Below are positions 26,001-36,048 of a stretch of 64,000 bases of DNA, one piece after another. The DNA is taken from the NCBI GenBank assembly GCA_028281105.1, contig JANQKQ010000055.1, forward strand, positions 28,875 to 92,874, written 5' to 3'. The position numbers and the translations under genes are program-made. Origin of the DNA: Rhizobiaceae bacterium (lineage in GTDB: Bacteria; Pseudomonadota; Alphaproteobacteria; Rhizobiales; Rhizobiaceae). The first letter of the stretch is position 1; each line of letters starts with the position of its first letter. The notes beneath the pieces are model-generated. The model was not told the origin of the DNA. It worked only from the letters and a program-made list of their open reading frames with translations, and did no database searches.

Positions 26001-26959
26001 GTGCTCTGGTGTCGGTCAGGAACCTGACGCGCATCTTCGATGTTTCCAAGCCGTGGCTCAACCGGCTCATCGAGCGACTGCCGCGCGCCCTGCTCAAGGC
26101 GGTGCACGACGTTTCCTTCGAGATCGAGGAGAAGACCATCTACGGGCTGGTCGGCGAATCGGGCTCCGGCAAATCGACCATCGGCAAGATGATCGTCGGC
26201 CTGCTGCCGCCCACCGACGGCTCGGTGGAGGTCGGCGGCGTCAATCTGTTCACCGAAGCCGACCCGGCTCGCGTCGCCAAAACCCGCTCCGACATCCAGA
26301 TGATCTTCCAGGACCCCTATGCCAGCCTCAATCCGCGCTGGCGGGTCCGCGCCATTATCGAAGAGCCGGTCACGGTACTTGGCGGTGACACGGGCGGCCT
26401 GGCCGAGCGGCTGCTGGAACAGGTTGGGCTGTCGGCATCGGATGCCGGCAAGTACCCGCATGAGTTCTCCGGCGGCCAGCGCCAGCGCATCTGTGTCGCC
26501 CGCGCGCTGGCGTCGAAGCCGAAGCTGCTGGTTTGCGACGAGCCCACATCGGCGCTCGACGTCTCCGTGCAGGCGCAGGTGCTCAACCTGATGAGCGATC
26601 TGCAGGAGGAACTCGGGCTGACCTATTTGCTGATCAGCCACGATCTCACCGTCGTCCAGCACATGGCGACCAAGGTCGGCGTGCTCTATCTCGGCCGCCT
26701 GGTCGAGGAGGCGCCGCGCGAGGACCTGTTCACCTCGCCCAAGCATCCCTATACGCGCATGCTGCTGGAGGCGGCGCCGCGGCTCGACGGATTCGGCCGA
26801 CAAGTCGATCCCCCGCGCGGCGAGATCCCCGACCCGATCAATCCGCCATCGGGCTGCGCCTTCCATCCGCGCTGCCCGTTGGCCGTGGACCGCTGCAAGA
26901 GCGAACCGCCGCAGATGCGCGACATCGGGCAGACGAGGGTGGCCTGCCACATGGCCTGA
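25997..26959 (+). CDS. ABC transporter ATPase (DppF type)
   Basis: Second ATPase of the importer, 320 aa: Walker A GESGSGKST, Q-loop IFQDPYASLNP, signature FSGGQRQRI, Walker B LLVCDEPTSALD, and the C-terminal GCAFHPRCPLAVDRCKSEPP extension. The segment SKPWLNRLIERLPRALLKAV before Walker A, linking the first strand to the dimer interface, is typical of DppF-type proteins. The best start is a TTG at 25997, 7 bp after GCAGGAGGC and overlapping the previous stop (TTGA); a GTG at 26009 is the alternative. Last gene of the operon; no clear terminator follows. Confidence 0.92.
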   Translation: MSALVSVRNLTRIFDVSKPWLNRLIERLPRALLKAVHDVSFEIEEKTIYGLVGESGSGKSTIGKMIVGLLPPTDGSVEVGGVNLFTEADPARVAKTRSDIQMIFQDPYASLNPRWRVRAIIEEPVTVLGGDTGGLAERLLEQVGLSASDAGKYPHEFSGGQRQRICVARALASKPKLLVCDEPTSALDVSVQAQVLNLMSDLQEELGLTYLLISHDLTVVQHMATKVGVLYLGRLVEEAPREDLFTSPKHPYTRMLLEAAPRLDGFGRQVDPPRGEIPDPINPPSGCAFHPRCPLAVDRCKSEPPQMRDIGQTRVACHMA

Positions 26960-27092
26960 TTCCTGCCCTTATCCGGCTGTCGGCAGTGGCAAATTGATTT
27001 GAACACAGACGAGAATTGGGTATCTTTCTCCGCGAAATTTGACCTTCATCCGGGCCGCCCAGGGCGGCCGTTGATTTATTGAGGCTACCACC

Positions 27093-27674
27093 ATGCGTCC
27101 AGTCAAACTCCCGGTCCGCCATCTGCTCCTTGCCGCGGCGATCGGCTTCGCCATGCCCGTGGCCGATAGTGCGGTCGCCGAGGAGGTTTACATGGTGCGC
27201 GGCTTCGCAAACGTGTTCTCGCGCGGGATGGACCAGATGACCAGGCAATTGCGGGCGAGAGGCATTCGCGCCCGCTCGATGGGGAACGGCGAATGGCGCG
27301 GTGTCGCCGACGATATCATCCGCCGCTCCAAACAGGGCCGGGTCTCCCATCCGATCATCATCGCCGGCCATTCGCTCGGCGGTGTCGAAGCGCCCGACTT
27401 CGCCAATGCCCTGGGCAGCGCCGGCGTCCCTGTCGCGCTTGTGATCGGCCTCGATCCGGGATTTCCCGTGCCCAGCTCGTTCGGCCCCGGCATCAAACAT
27501 GTGGTGAATTACAAGATTCCGTCAGGACAGGACTATCGCCGGGGCAGGGGTTTCAACGGCAAGCTGGAGACGATCGACGTCTCCCGCTACGGCGTCGATC
27601 ACGTCGGCATCGATAAAAGCCCCGGCGTCCAGCGCCTGGTCGTCGCGCGAATTCGCAACCGCGTGGGCAAGTAG
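27093..27674 (+). CDS. small exported alpha/beta hydrolase-like protein
   Basis: A 193-aa protein with a signal peptide (residues about 1-29, RHLLLAAAIGFAMPVADSAVA) and a thioesterase/lipase-like core. The nucleophile elbow is IIIAGHSLGGVEAPDFA with the serine near residue 93; GLDPGF probably carries the acid and the late YGVDHVGID the histidine. It is shorter than a full alpha/beta hydrolase, as many rhizobial proteins of this group are. Substrate unknown. Start ATG at 27093. It is convergent with the four-gene MoxR operon (20 bp between stops). The 133 bp before it show no other gene. Confidence 0.78.
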   Translation: MRPVKLPVRHLLLAAAIGFAMPVADSAVAEEVYMVRGFANVFSRGMDQMTRQLRARGIRARSMGNGEWRGVADDIIRRSKQGRVSHPIIIAGHSLGGVEAPDFANALGSAGVPVALVIGLDPGFPVPSSFGPGIKHVVNYKIPSGQDYRRGRGFNGKLETIDVSRYGVDHVGIDKSPGVQRLVVARIRNRVGK

Positions 27675-27693
27675 ATCAAACGAGACGCTCGGC

Positions 27694-29772
27694 CTACCGC
27701 CCCTCGCGCGCCCACATGGCCGCGAACGCGGCCAGCAGCAGGCTTAGCCCCAATAGCCCGGAAAACAGCGGAATCCGGCTGATGCCCTTGAGCGCGCTGG
27801 CCTGCGTGTTCTTCAGCCCGATCCAGCCGTTGCCGGCGGCCGTCGCTGCGCCGCGAACGGGAACAATGCGCGGGATCGCATCGCCGGCCGCCCGGCGCAC
27901 GCTGCCGCCGACCGCCTTCAAAGCCGGCTCCAGCAGAGCGCCGGTGCTGGCGACTTGCGCGAATTCGCGCGGGTTGGGCGGGCCGACATGGGTGAGCGCG
28001 GTCAACTCGCCATTGTCGACCCGGTAAAGGCCGATGGTCGGCACTTCGATCTCGCCGCGCCATAGCCCGTCCTCGCGTTCGGCCAGGTCGATTACCTGGG
28101 TTTCGCCGGTAGGACCGGTCAACACCACTTCTCCCGCCGCATCGCCCAGGGTCTGGCGGGTGACGACCACCTTGCCGCCGCGGCCCTCCGCCGAAAGCCG
28201 CTCCTCGGCCAGCTCCGGCTCCTTCATCAGCCAATGTGCCAGCCGGCGCAGCAGCTGCACATGTGGCCCGCCCCCGTCAAAGCCGCGCGCCCACAGCCAG
28301 GCATGGTCGGACAGCAACAGCGCGACCCGGCCTTCCCCGGCCCGGTTCAACATCAACAGCGGCATGTCATCGGGACCGCTCAGAACCATGTCGCCGCCGA
28401 CCGGCTGGGTGCCGATGGCGCGGAACCAGCGACCCCACTGCGGCGTCTCGGCCTGCGCTCCGTCCAGCCCGCGGGTGACCGGATGGCGGTGTCCCAGATC
28501 GGAGATGCGCGCGCGAAACGCCACCTCCGCCACATTGCCGTCCGGCTCGCCCGGCAGCACGTTGGCAAGCGGCGTGTGCGCAATCGAACCCTGATTGGCA
28601 TATTCCGGCCCGGCTGCGATCAACACCGCACCGCCATCGGAAACGTAGCGGGCGATGTTGTCGAAATAGAGCACCGGCAGCACGCCGCGCCGGCGGTAGC
28701 GGTCGAAAATGATGAGATCGAACTCGTCGATCTTCTGGACGAACAGTTCGCGGGTGGGAAACGCGATCAGCGACAGCTGGTTGATCGGTGTGCCGTCCTG
28801 CTTCTCCGGCGGTCGCAGGATGGTGAAATGCACCAGATCGACCGAGGCGTCGGACTTCAGCAGATTGCGCCAGGTGCGTTCGCCCGCATGGGGTTCACCG
28901 GAAACCAGCAGGACGCGCAGGTTCTCCCGAATACCGTTCAGGATCGAAAAAGCGCGATTGTTGGCCAGCGTGATTTCGCCGTCGGCCGGCCGCGCGCGTA
29001 GCTCCAGAACCGTCTTGCCACCGTGCGGCACCTCCAGCTCGAAGCGGATCGGCCGGCCGGTGGCCACCACTTCGCTCGCCTGCTCCTCGCCGTCGATGAG
29101 CACGCTCACATCCGCGCCTGCGCCGGCCGGCAGGCCGGTGTCGATGACGCGAAAGAGGATCGAGACAGTCTCGCCGACCACGCCGAACCTCGGCGCGCTC
29201 TCGATAACGATGCGTCGGTCGCGCTCCTCGTCATGTCCGGTGATCAGCGCGTGCACAGGCGCATCGATGCCGATGCCGGTGGCTGTCTGTGGGATGTCAT
29301 GCACCTGCCCGTCGGTGATGAAGATCGCGCCGCCCACCTGCTCGGCCGGCACGTCGCGCAACACCGTCTGCATGGCGCCGAACAGGGCGGTCGACACGTC
29401 GGACGTCGAGGAGATGCGATCGCCCGAGACAATCTCGCGAACCTCGAACTCCTCCAGCCGGCCGATACGCTCGACGATCGCCTGGCGGATAGCCTCGGTC
29501 TGCTCCTTGCGATTGTCGAGAGCCTGGCTGGCGCTGTCGTCGACGACGACCGCCACCACCGACTTGAGCGCCTCGCGCTCCTGGCGCTCGATCGCCGGGT
29601 TGAACAAGGCGAGCGAAAGGGCGGCCCATGCGGCGAGCCGCAGCCAACTGCCGCGTGTGCCGCGAGCCAGCCCATAGACGGCCAGCAGCCCGCCGGCCAC
29701 GATCACGATCGCGACCAGCCACAGCGGCAACTGCGGCGCAAAGGCGATGCTCCATGCGTTCGACCCGGTCAC
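27694..29772 (-). CDS. membrane protein of the MoxR/DUF4159 operon (glutamine-amidotransferase-like)
   Basis: A 692-aa inner-membrane protein. Two membrane helices lie at about 14-36 and 44-60, one near the C-terminus (about 668-688), and a large periplasmic part between. Residues about 71-165 look like a von Willebrand A-like segment (VVAVVVDDSASQALDNRKEQ, GGAIFITDGQVHDIPQT); the region about 350-520 resembles a class I glutamine-amidotransferase-like fold used as structural domain (YVSDGGAVLIAAGPEYANQG). It starts at GTG 29772, overlapping the stop of the upstream gene by 4 bp. It is the last gene of the operon. Function unproven; proteins of this set are linked to envelope stress and MoxR chaperone work. 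Confidence 0.8.
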   Translation of the reverse strand: MTGSNAWSIAFAPQLPLWLVAIVIVAGGLLAVYGLARGTRGSWLRLAAWAALSLALFNPAIERQEREALKSVVAVVVDDSASQALDNRKEQTEAIRQAIVERIGRLEEFEVREIVSGDRISSTSDVSTALFGAMQTVLRDVPAEQVGGAIFITDGQVHDIPQTATGIGIDAPVHALITGHDEERDRRIVIESAPRFGVVGETVSILFRVIDTGLPAGAGADVSVLIDGEEQASEVVATGRPIRFELEVPHGGKTVLELRARPADGEITLANNRAFSILNGIRENLRVLLVSGEPHAGERTWRNLLKSDASVDLVHFTILRPPEKQDGTPINQLSLIAFPTRELFVQKIDEFDLIIFDRYRRRGVLPVLYFDNIARYVSDGGAVLIAAGPEYANQGSIAHTPLANVLPGEPDGNVAEVAFRARISDLGHRHPVTRGLDGAQAETPQWGRWFRAIGTQPVGGDMVLSGPDDMPLLMLNRAGEGRVALLLSDHAWLWARGFDGGGPHVQLLRRLAHWLMKEPELAEERLSAEGRGGKVVVTRQTLGDAAGEVVLTGPTGETQVIDLAEREDGLWRGEIEVPTIGLYRVDNGELTALTHVGPPNPREFAQVASTGALLEPALKAVGGSVRRAAGDAIPRIVPVRGAATAAGNGWIGLKNTQASALKGISRIPLFSGLLGLSLLLAAFAAMWAREGR

Positions 29773-32558
29773 TGGCCGAGCCTTTCAAGCAGCGCGGGCA
29801 CGTGCACCTGATCGGCCTTATAGTTGCCGGTCATCGCATACATCATCAGGTTGACGCCGGCGCGAAACGCGAACTCGCGCTGGAGCGCGTCGGGCGGCAC
29901 GGTCGGGAACAATGGCCGCAACTGCTCGTCGACGGCCCATGCGCCGGCCAGATCGTTCGACGTGATCAGGATGGACGATACGCCGTCGCCGGCGCGCGCG
30001 GGCCGCTCGCCGGCATCCGCATCCAGGGCCAGTTGCTCGACCCACAGATCGCCGCCGGAATAGCGGCCGGGAAAAGAATCGAGCAGATAGAACGCCTTCG
30101 TGAGAACGTGGTCGGGCGGCACCGGCTCCAGCGGCGGGATATCCAGTCCCGACAGCAGTTGCTGCAGCGCCAGTGACTCCGGCGACACGGACGTGCCGCC
30201 GAGCGCGCCCGATACCTGGTCTCGGGTATCGAACAGGATGGAGCCGCCCTGTTTCATGAACGCGTCCACGCGCGCCATGGTGGCCGCATCGGGCATGTCG
30301 GCGGCCGGATGGATGGGCCAGTACAGCAGGGCGAAAAAGGCGAGCTCGTCGACCGCCACGTCAACGCCGATCGGTTCGCCCGGCTCCAGCGCAGTGCGGT
30401 TGATGAGAAAACGAGTGAGACCGCGCAACCCCGCCTCGCTCACCTCGTCAACCTCGCGCACGCCCGTCACCACATAGGCCAGGCGCGTCTGGAGTGCCGC
30501 GGAGAAATCGATGTCGTCTTCCTGCGCTCCGGCCGGATCGGCCGCCAGGAGCGACACCAGCATCGCCGCGGCGATGCCGGTTGCCGCCGATCGCGCGCGC
30601 CGTAGCGGCTGGCGCACCAGCCCCGCCATCCACAGCACCGCCAGGCAATCGAGCACCAGCAGGCTGGCCGCCGCAAACAGCAGCCACGGCTGCAGGGCGA
30701 CGGGCTCATCGACAAGATAGGAAGCCAGCCGGACCTCACCGCCCAGCACGTCCGGCTGCAGCGGATCGAGTTCTGCATCGCCGTCGAACAGATTGAGCGC
30801 CACCAGCCCGTCTTCGGTGCCGTAGTAGCCGGGCGGATTGTCGGCGGAAGCACGCACCGCCTCGCTAGCCAACACCAGAGGCTTGGCATCGATGCCGGGC
30901 GGCCCAAGCCGGCCGCGCCCGTCTAAAAGCCGCAAAGGCGGCAGGCTTTGCGGCCCGTCCGCCGCGCTCGCGCCGGACCGCAACTGCGACTGGCTCACTA
31001 CGCGCCGCAGCATCTCCACGAAGGTTCCCGAGATCGGCAGATTGGACCAAGTAGCGTCCGAGGAGACGTGGAACAGCACGATCCAGCCCGCTCCGCGTTT
31101 CGCCGCCGTCACCAGGGGCGTGCCGTCATCCAGGGTGGCCCAGGTGCGCTCGGCCAGGCCGGCCTCCTGCAGGGCGAGCACCTGTCTCGATACGGTCACT
31201 TCCTGCGGCGGCTCCAGGCCATAGAACGGCGAAGTGGTCTCGAACGGCGCGACCGGGCGGGGCTGATCCCACGAAAGGGCGCCGCCGATCGCCCGGTCGC
31301 CCAGCCGGATGCGCACCGGCAGCAGGTCATTGTCGGGCGCTGCCGCCAGCCGCGGGCCGGCGAAACGCACCAGCATGCCGCCGGCGCTCACCCATTCCGC
31401 CAGCAGGCCTTCGGCTTCCTCGGCGACGGTGCCGATGTCGGCCAGCACAAGGGCGGAGACGCCCAGCGCAAGCAACTCGGGCACGGCGGCGGCGACGTTC
31501 GCATCGTCGGCGCGGCGGATGTCGGCAAATGGCTGAAGCGCCCGCGAGATATAGTATAGCGGCGACAGCAGCGGCTGGGAGTTGTCGTGCTTTTCGCCGG
31601 AGATCAGACCGACCAGCCGGCGGCGCGCGTTGTCGTCGAGCAGCCGCACGGCCCCGGCATTGTCGGCGGCGTCGACCACGATGCGGGTGATATCGTTGCG
31701 CACCTCCACCGGCTCGTCAAAACGGAAATCGGCCGACTTCTCCCGGGCGACCATCGATATCGTTTGGCGAGCGACCGGACGGCCCTGTTCATCGATGCCG
31801 GTGATCACGAACGTCGCGGGTTTATCGGTCTGCACGCGCGCGATTTCACCGATCATCGCGTCGGGATCGTTGGTGGCGTGATTGATCGCGGCAAGCCGAT
31901 TGCCGTCCGCCAGGTAGAGCGTCACGTCGGCGTCGAACCCGTTTAGCGCGGCGGCCAGATCCGGCGTGCCTGTTCTGCCGATCCCATCGGACAGCCAGAA
32001 CACGGAACCGATGGTTGCCTCGCCATCGACCCGGCGCAGCAGTTCGGCGGCAATGGCGTGATCGGGCCGGATCGGCCGGTTTTCCATGCCGGTCAATCTC
32101 TCTCTAACGGCCCTAGGCGAAGCCGGCGCCGTGTTCTGCGCATCGCCCCCGGCGGTGGTGATCAAAACCATCGCGAGGCCGGCGGCCTCGGCTTCGTCGA
32201 CCAGGCGCAGCGCCGTCCGGCGGCGGTCTTCCCAGCCCGGGCCGGAAGCCCAGCCGTCATCCATCACAAGCGCGACCACCCCATCACCGGTCGCAACCGG
32301 TTCGACCGGCTTCCACACCGGGCCGGCCATCGCCGCGATGACGAGAGCCGCCATCGTCAGCCGCAGCAAGGTCAGCCACCAGGGGCTTTTAGCCGGGGTT
32401 TCGTCGCGGCGAACGAGACGGGCCAGAATGCGCGTGGGCGGAAACGGTTCGTCGCGCGGCCGGGGTGGGGTGAGCCGCAGCAGCCACCAGATGATCGGCA
32501 GGCTTACCAACGCCACCAGCAGCCACGGAAACGCAAAAGAGAGCGGCAGCCCAAACAT
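29769..32558 (-). CDS. BatA-domain/DUF4159 membrane protein
   Basis: A 929-aa inner-membrane protein. The N-terminus is a BatA (aerotolerance regulator) domain: MFGLPLSFAFPWLLVALVSL, then IIWWLLRLTPPRPRDEPFPP and a second helix near 60-80. A large extracytoplasmic part follows, two helices appear near 640-700, and a DUF4159 domain fills about residues 715-925 (DFSAALQTRLAYVVTGVREV, FFALLYWPIHPAADMPDAAT). I chose the ATG at 32558, where the BatA domain begins and which lies 4 bp after the DUF58 stop; the open frame upstream is antisense-like noise. It overlaps the next gene by GTGA. Confidence 0.86.
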   Translation of the reverse strand: MFGLPLSFAFPWLLVALVSLPIIWWLLRLTPPRPRDEPFPPTRILARLVRRDETPAKSPWWLTLLRLTMAALVIAAMAGPVWKPVEPVATGDGVVALVMDDGWASGPGWEDRRRTALRLVDEAEAAGLAMVLITTAGGDAQNTAPASPRAVRERLTGMENRPIRPDHAIAAELLRRVDGEATIGSVFWLSDGIGRTGTPDLAAALNGFDADVTLYLADGNRLAAINHATNDPDAMIGEIARVQTDKPATFVITGIDEQGRPVARQTISMVAREKSADFRFDEPVEVRNDITRIVVDAADNAGAVRLLDDNARRRLVGLISGEKHDNSQPLLSPLYYISRALQPFADIRRADDANVAAAVPELLALGVSALVLADIGTVAEEAEGLLAEWVSAGGMLVRFAGPRLAAAPDNDLLPVRIRLGDRAIGGALSWDQPRPVAPFETTSPFYGLEPPQEVTVSRQVLALQEAGLAERTWATLDDGTPLVTAAKRGAGWIVLFHVSSDATWSNLPISGTFVEMLRRVVSQSQLRSGASAADGPQSLPPLRLLDGRGRLGPPGIDAKPLVLASEAVRASADNPPGYYGTEDGLVALNLFDGDAELDPLQPDVLGGEVRLASYLVDEPVALQPWLLFAAASLLVLDCLAVLWMAGLVRQPLRRARSAATGIAAAMLVSLLAADPAGAQEDDIDFSAALQTRLAYVVTGVREVDEVSEAGLRGLTRFLINRTALEPGEPIGVDVAVDELAFFALLYWPIHPAADMPDAATMARVDAFMKQGGSILFDTRDQVSGALGGTSVSPESLALQQLLSGLDIPPLEPVPPDHVLTKAFYLLDSFPGRYSGGDLWVEQLALDADAGERPARAGDGVSSILITSNDLAGAWAVDEQLRPLFPTVPPDALQREFAFRAGVNLMMYAMTGNYKADQVHVPALLERLGQ

Positions 32559-32562
32559 CGCG

Positions 32563-33507
32563 TCAGACCCGCCGATACGTTGACGCGGGGTCTGCGACCC
32601 GCGCATGGGCGGCGGGAACGGAACCCAGATTGCCGTGCATGGCGACCAACGCCTGCGAGGCCAGCCGGTCGGTGTGGTGGGTCGTATAGCTCCAGCCAAG
32701 CCGGGTGGCGGCTTCACGGATGGCAAGACCGTGGGCGGCGAACAGGTCCGTATAGCCGTCACGATAGCTTTGCGCGCTGCCTGCGCGAACCCGCTCGCCC
32801 GATTCGGGATCGAGAAACTCTACCCGGCCAGCATACGGAAAGGTCTCCTCGGCCGGATCGATGATGCGAACCAGATGCCCACGCACGCCGCGCCGCGCCA
32901 GCGCCCCCATTTGCTCGATGGTCTCTTCGCTCGGACCGAGAAAATCAGAGAAAACCACCAGGTCGGAATGGCTACGCAGATCGCGCGACGGCGGCAGGCG
33001 CTCCTGGATCGGCGCGATAGCGAGCGCCTGCGCCAGCTTCTCGGCCGCGTTGCGCGAGACCACGGGCTTGGCAACCCCCAGCCAGCCGATCCGTTCGCCG
33101 CTGCGCGCCAGCAGTTCGGCCAGCGCGAACGCCAACACCAGCGCACGCGATTGCTTGGAGACCTGTGCCAGGTTCGAACGAAACAGCATCGACGGCGATT
33201 CATCGACCCACAGCCAGATCGTGTGAACCGCCTGCCACTCCTTGTCGCGCACATAGATCTGTTCGTCGCGCGCCGAGCGGCGCCAGTCGATCGCCGCCAT
33301 GCTTTCGCCCTGCACATAGGGCCGGAACTGCCAGAAGTTCTCGCCGACGCCGCGCTTGCGCCTGCCGTGCCAGCCGGTGAACACATTGTTGGCCACCCGG
33401 TTGGCCTCGACCAGCAGATCCGGGATCAGGGCGGCTCGCGCCCGTGCTCTGGCCAGGGTGTCCCGCCCGGTTTCACGGTCGGCAATGTGGCCGATCGCGG
33501 CGCTCAA
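32563..33507 (-). CDS. DUF58 domain protein
   Basis: A 314-aa cytoplasmic protein of the DUF58 family that accompanies MoxR ATPases. The signature RRKRGVGENFWQFRPYVQGE and DWRRSARDEQIYVRDKEWQ (residues about 49-95) is followed by a degenerate von Willebrand A fold beginning IWLWVDESPSMLF with a partial MIDAS motif (D-x-S-x-S). Such proteins are thought to act as adaptors for MoxR-dependent protein activation. The start is a TTG at 33507 with GGAG about 9 bp before; no ATG precedes the conserved part. It lies 51 bp after the moxR-type gene. Confidence 0.9.
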   Translation of the reverse strand: MSAAIGHIADRETGRDTLARARARAALIPDLLVEANRVANNVFTGWHGRRKRGVGENFWQFRPYVQGESMAAIDWRRSARDEQIYVRDKEWQAVHTIWLWVDESPSMLFRSNLAQVSKQSRALVLAFALAELLARSGERIGWLGVAKPVVSRNAAEKLAQALAIAPIQERLPPSRDLRSHSDLVVFSDFLGPSEETIEQMGALARRGVRGHLVRIIDPAEETFPYAGRVEFLDPESGERVRAGSAQSYRDGYTDLFAAHGLAIREAATRLGWSYTTHHTDRLASQALVAMHGNLGSVPAAHARVADPASTYRRV

Positions 33508-33558
33508 GACGTCGGTCTCCGCCGCTCGCAGGTCATCGCGGGCCGATACGCCATGGCC

Positions 33559-34602
<1,044 letters not shown>

Positions 34603-34643
34603 GTTCGGGGCTCCTGGCGATTCTGCGCAATTTACGACAACCC

Positions 34644-34690
34644 CTAGCATGCTAGACGGGCAATATGGCATTACAAGTCAGTAAACTTGT
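34644..34690. promoter_or_regulatory. palindromes in the moxR/DUF1285 divergent region
   Basis: CTAGCATGCTAG (34644-34655) is a perfect 12-bp palindrome, and ACAAGT-CAGTAA-ACTTGT (34673-34690) is an inverted repeat with 6-bp arms. Both lie between the divergent start codons at 34602 and 34766. They may be regulator sites; no regulator can be named. Confidence 0.3.
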
Positions 34691-34765
34691 CTTGTTCGGC
34701 CAGACCGCGACGGACTTGAAAACATCCACAGTTTGAGGCCACCGGCCCATGCCGGCGGCGCACAC

Positions 34766-35371
34766 ATGAACGAAGACCCCATCAAAGCCGGGTTGGACGG
34801 GCTGCAGGCGATGGTCGCGCGTGCGGGCAAATCCGGGCGCGGCCTGCCGCCGGTGGAGCGTTGGAATCCGGAATTCTGCGGCGATCTCGACATCGTCATC
34901 AAACGCGACGGCACCTGGTTCTACATGGGCACGCCGATCGGCCGGATGCCGCTGGTGCGGTTGTTTTCCACGGTGCTGCGCAAAGACACCGACGGCAAGA
35001 CCTATCTGGTGACCCCCGTCGAGAAGATCGGCATCACGGTTGAGGATGCGCCGTTCATCGCGGTGGAGATGAACGCTCATGACGGGGAGAACGGCCAGAC
35101 TCTGAGCTTCCGAACCAATGTCGGCGACATCGTCGAAGCCGGGCCGGACAATCCGTTTCGCTTCGTCACCGTGGCCGGCAACGACGGCATCAAGCCCTAT
35201 GTGCTCGTGCGTGGCCGGCTGGAGGCGGTGCTGGCCCGCCCGGTGATGTATGAGCTGATCTCCTATGGCGAAGAAATCGACCTGGATGGACGCATGATGT
35301 TCGCCGTGCGCAGCAATGGCAAAGTCTTCCCCATCATGCCGGCCGACGAGTTGAAGCGCCTGAGCCAATGA
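34766..35371 (+). CDS. DUF1285 domain protein
   Basis: A 201-aa cytoplasmic protein covering the DUF1285 family end to end: CGDLDIVIKRDGTWFYMGTP, the PIGRMPLVRLFSTVLRKD block, the EKIGITVEDAPFIAVEM segment and a terminal GRMMFAVRSNGKVFP. The family has a PH-like plus beta-sandwich structure and no known role. The ATG at 34766 is chosen because the conserved part follows soon; a TTG at 34733 would add 11 residues, and neither has a strong ribosome-binding site. It begins a three-gene operon with a NUDIX hydrolase and the CCA-adding enzyme, each overlapping the next by ATGA. Confidence 0.9.
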   Translation: MNEDPIKAGLDGLQAMVARAGKSGRGLPPVERWNPEFCGDLDIVIKRDGTWFYMGTPIGRMPLVRLFSTVLRKDTDGKTYLVTPVEKIGITVEDAPFIAVEMNAHDGENGQTLSFRTNVGDIVEAGPDNPFRFVTVAGNDGIKPYVLVRGRLEAVLARPVMYELISYGEEIDLDGRMMFAVRSNGKVFPIMPADELKRLSQ

Positions 35372-36048
35372 CCTCTGGGACGCGAACCGCGCCAAGCCGG
35401 CAGTTGTCAGCCGACGCGATGCGCCGGCTGGCGCAAGAGCGACTGCCGGGGTCCGAGCACGGCGGACCGGCTGCCATCACGGCGAAGTTGAGCGGACCTC
35501 CCGATGGCGATCATCTGCTCAACCCCGATTTCGACAGGCTCGTCATCGAACGCGCCACCCGGCCGGCCGCGGTGCTGGTGCCGCTGGTCGAACGCAATGA
35601 CGGGCTCAACGTGCTGTTCACCAAGCGCACCGAGCGGCTCAAATCCCATTCCGGCCAGGTCTCCTTCCCCGGCGGGAAGATCGATGCCGCCGACGCCGGT
35701 CCGGCCGAGGCCGCGCTACGCGAGACCGAGGAAGAGGTGGGGATCGCGCGCGGCCGCGTTGAGGTGCTTGGCCGGCTGCCCGACTACCATACAGGCTCGG
35801 GATACAAGATCGCGCCGATTGTCGGGCTGGTGGGCACCGAGGAACGCTTCCGCGTCAACGAGGAGGAGGTGGAGTATATCTTCGAAGTGCCGTTTGCCTG
35901 GCTCATGGATCCCGCCAACCACAAGGTCGGTTCGCGGGTGTTCGAGGGTCGGCGACGATACTTCTACGAGATGCCGTACGGCGACCACTATATCTGGGGG
36001 GTGACCGCCGGCATCGTGCGGGTGTTGCAGGCGCGGTTGTTCGGATGA
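35368..36048 (+). CDS. NUDIX hydrolase, CoA pyrophosphatase-like
   Basis: A 226-aa NUDIX hydrolase resembling NudL/YeaB-type coenzyme A pyrophosphatases, which cut CoA to phosphopantetheine and adenosine 3',5'-bisphosphate. The NUDIX box begins GGKIDAADAGPAEAALRETE and ends EEVGI (residues about 107-131), preceded by the group signature VLFTKRTERLKSHSGQVSFP. An N-terminal 60-residue leader rich in charged residues is usual for the alphaproteobacterial form. The start ATG overlaps the DUF1285 stop and the stop overlaps the CCA gene start, so the three are translationally coupled. Confidence 0.92.
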   Translation: MTSGTRTAPSRQLSADAMRRLAQERLPGSEHGGPAAITAKLSGPPDGDHLLNPDFDRLVIERATRPAAVLVPLVERNDGLNVLFTKRTERLKSHSGQVSFPGGKIDAADAGPAEAALRETEEEVGIARGRVEVLGRLPDYHTGSGYKIAPIVGLVGTEERFRVNEEEVEYIFEVPFAWLMDPANHKVGSRVFEGRRRYFYEMPYGDHYIWGVTAGIVRVLQARLFG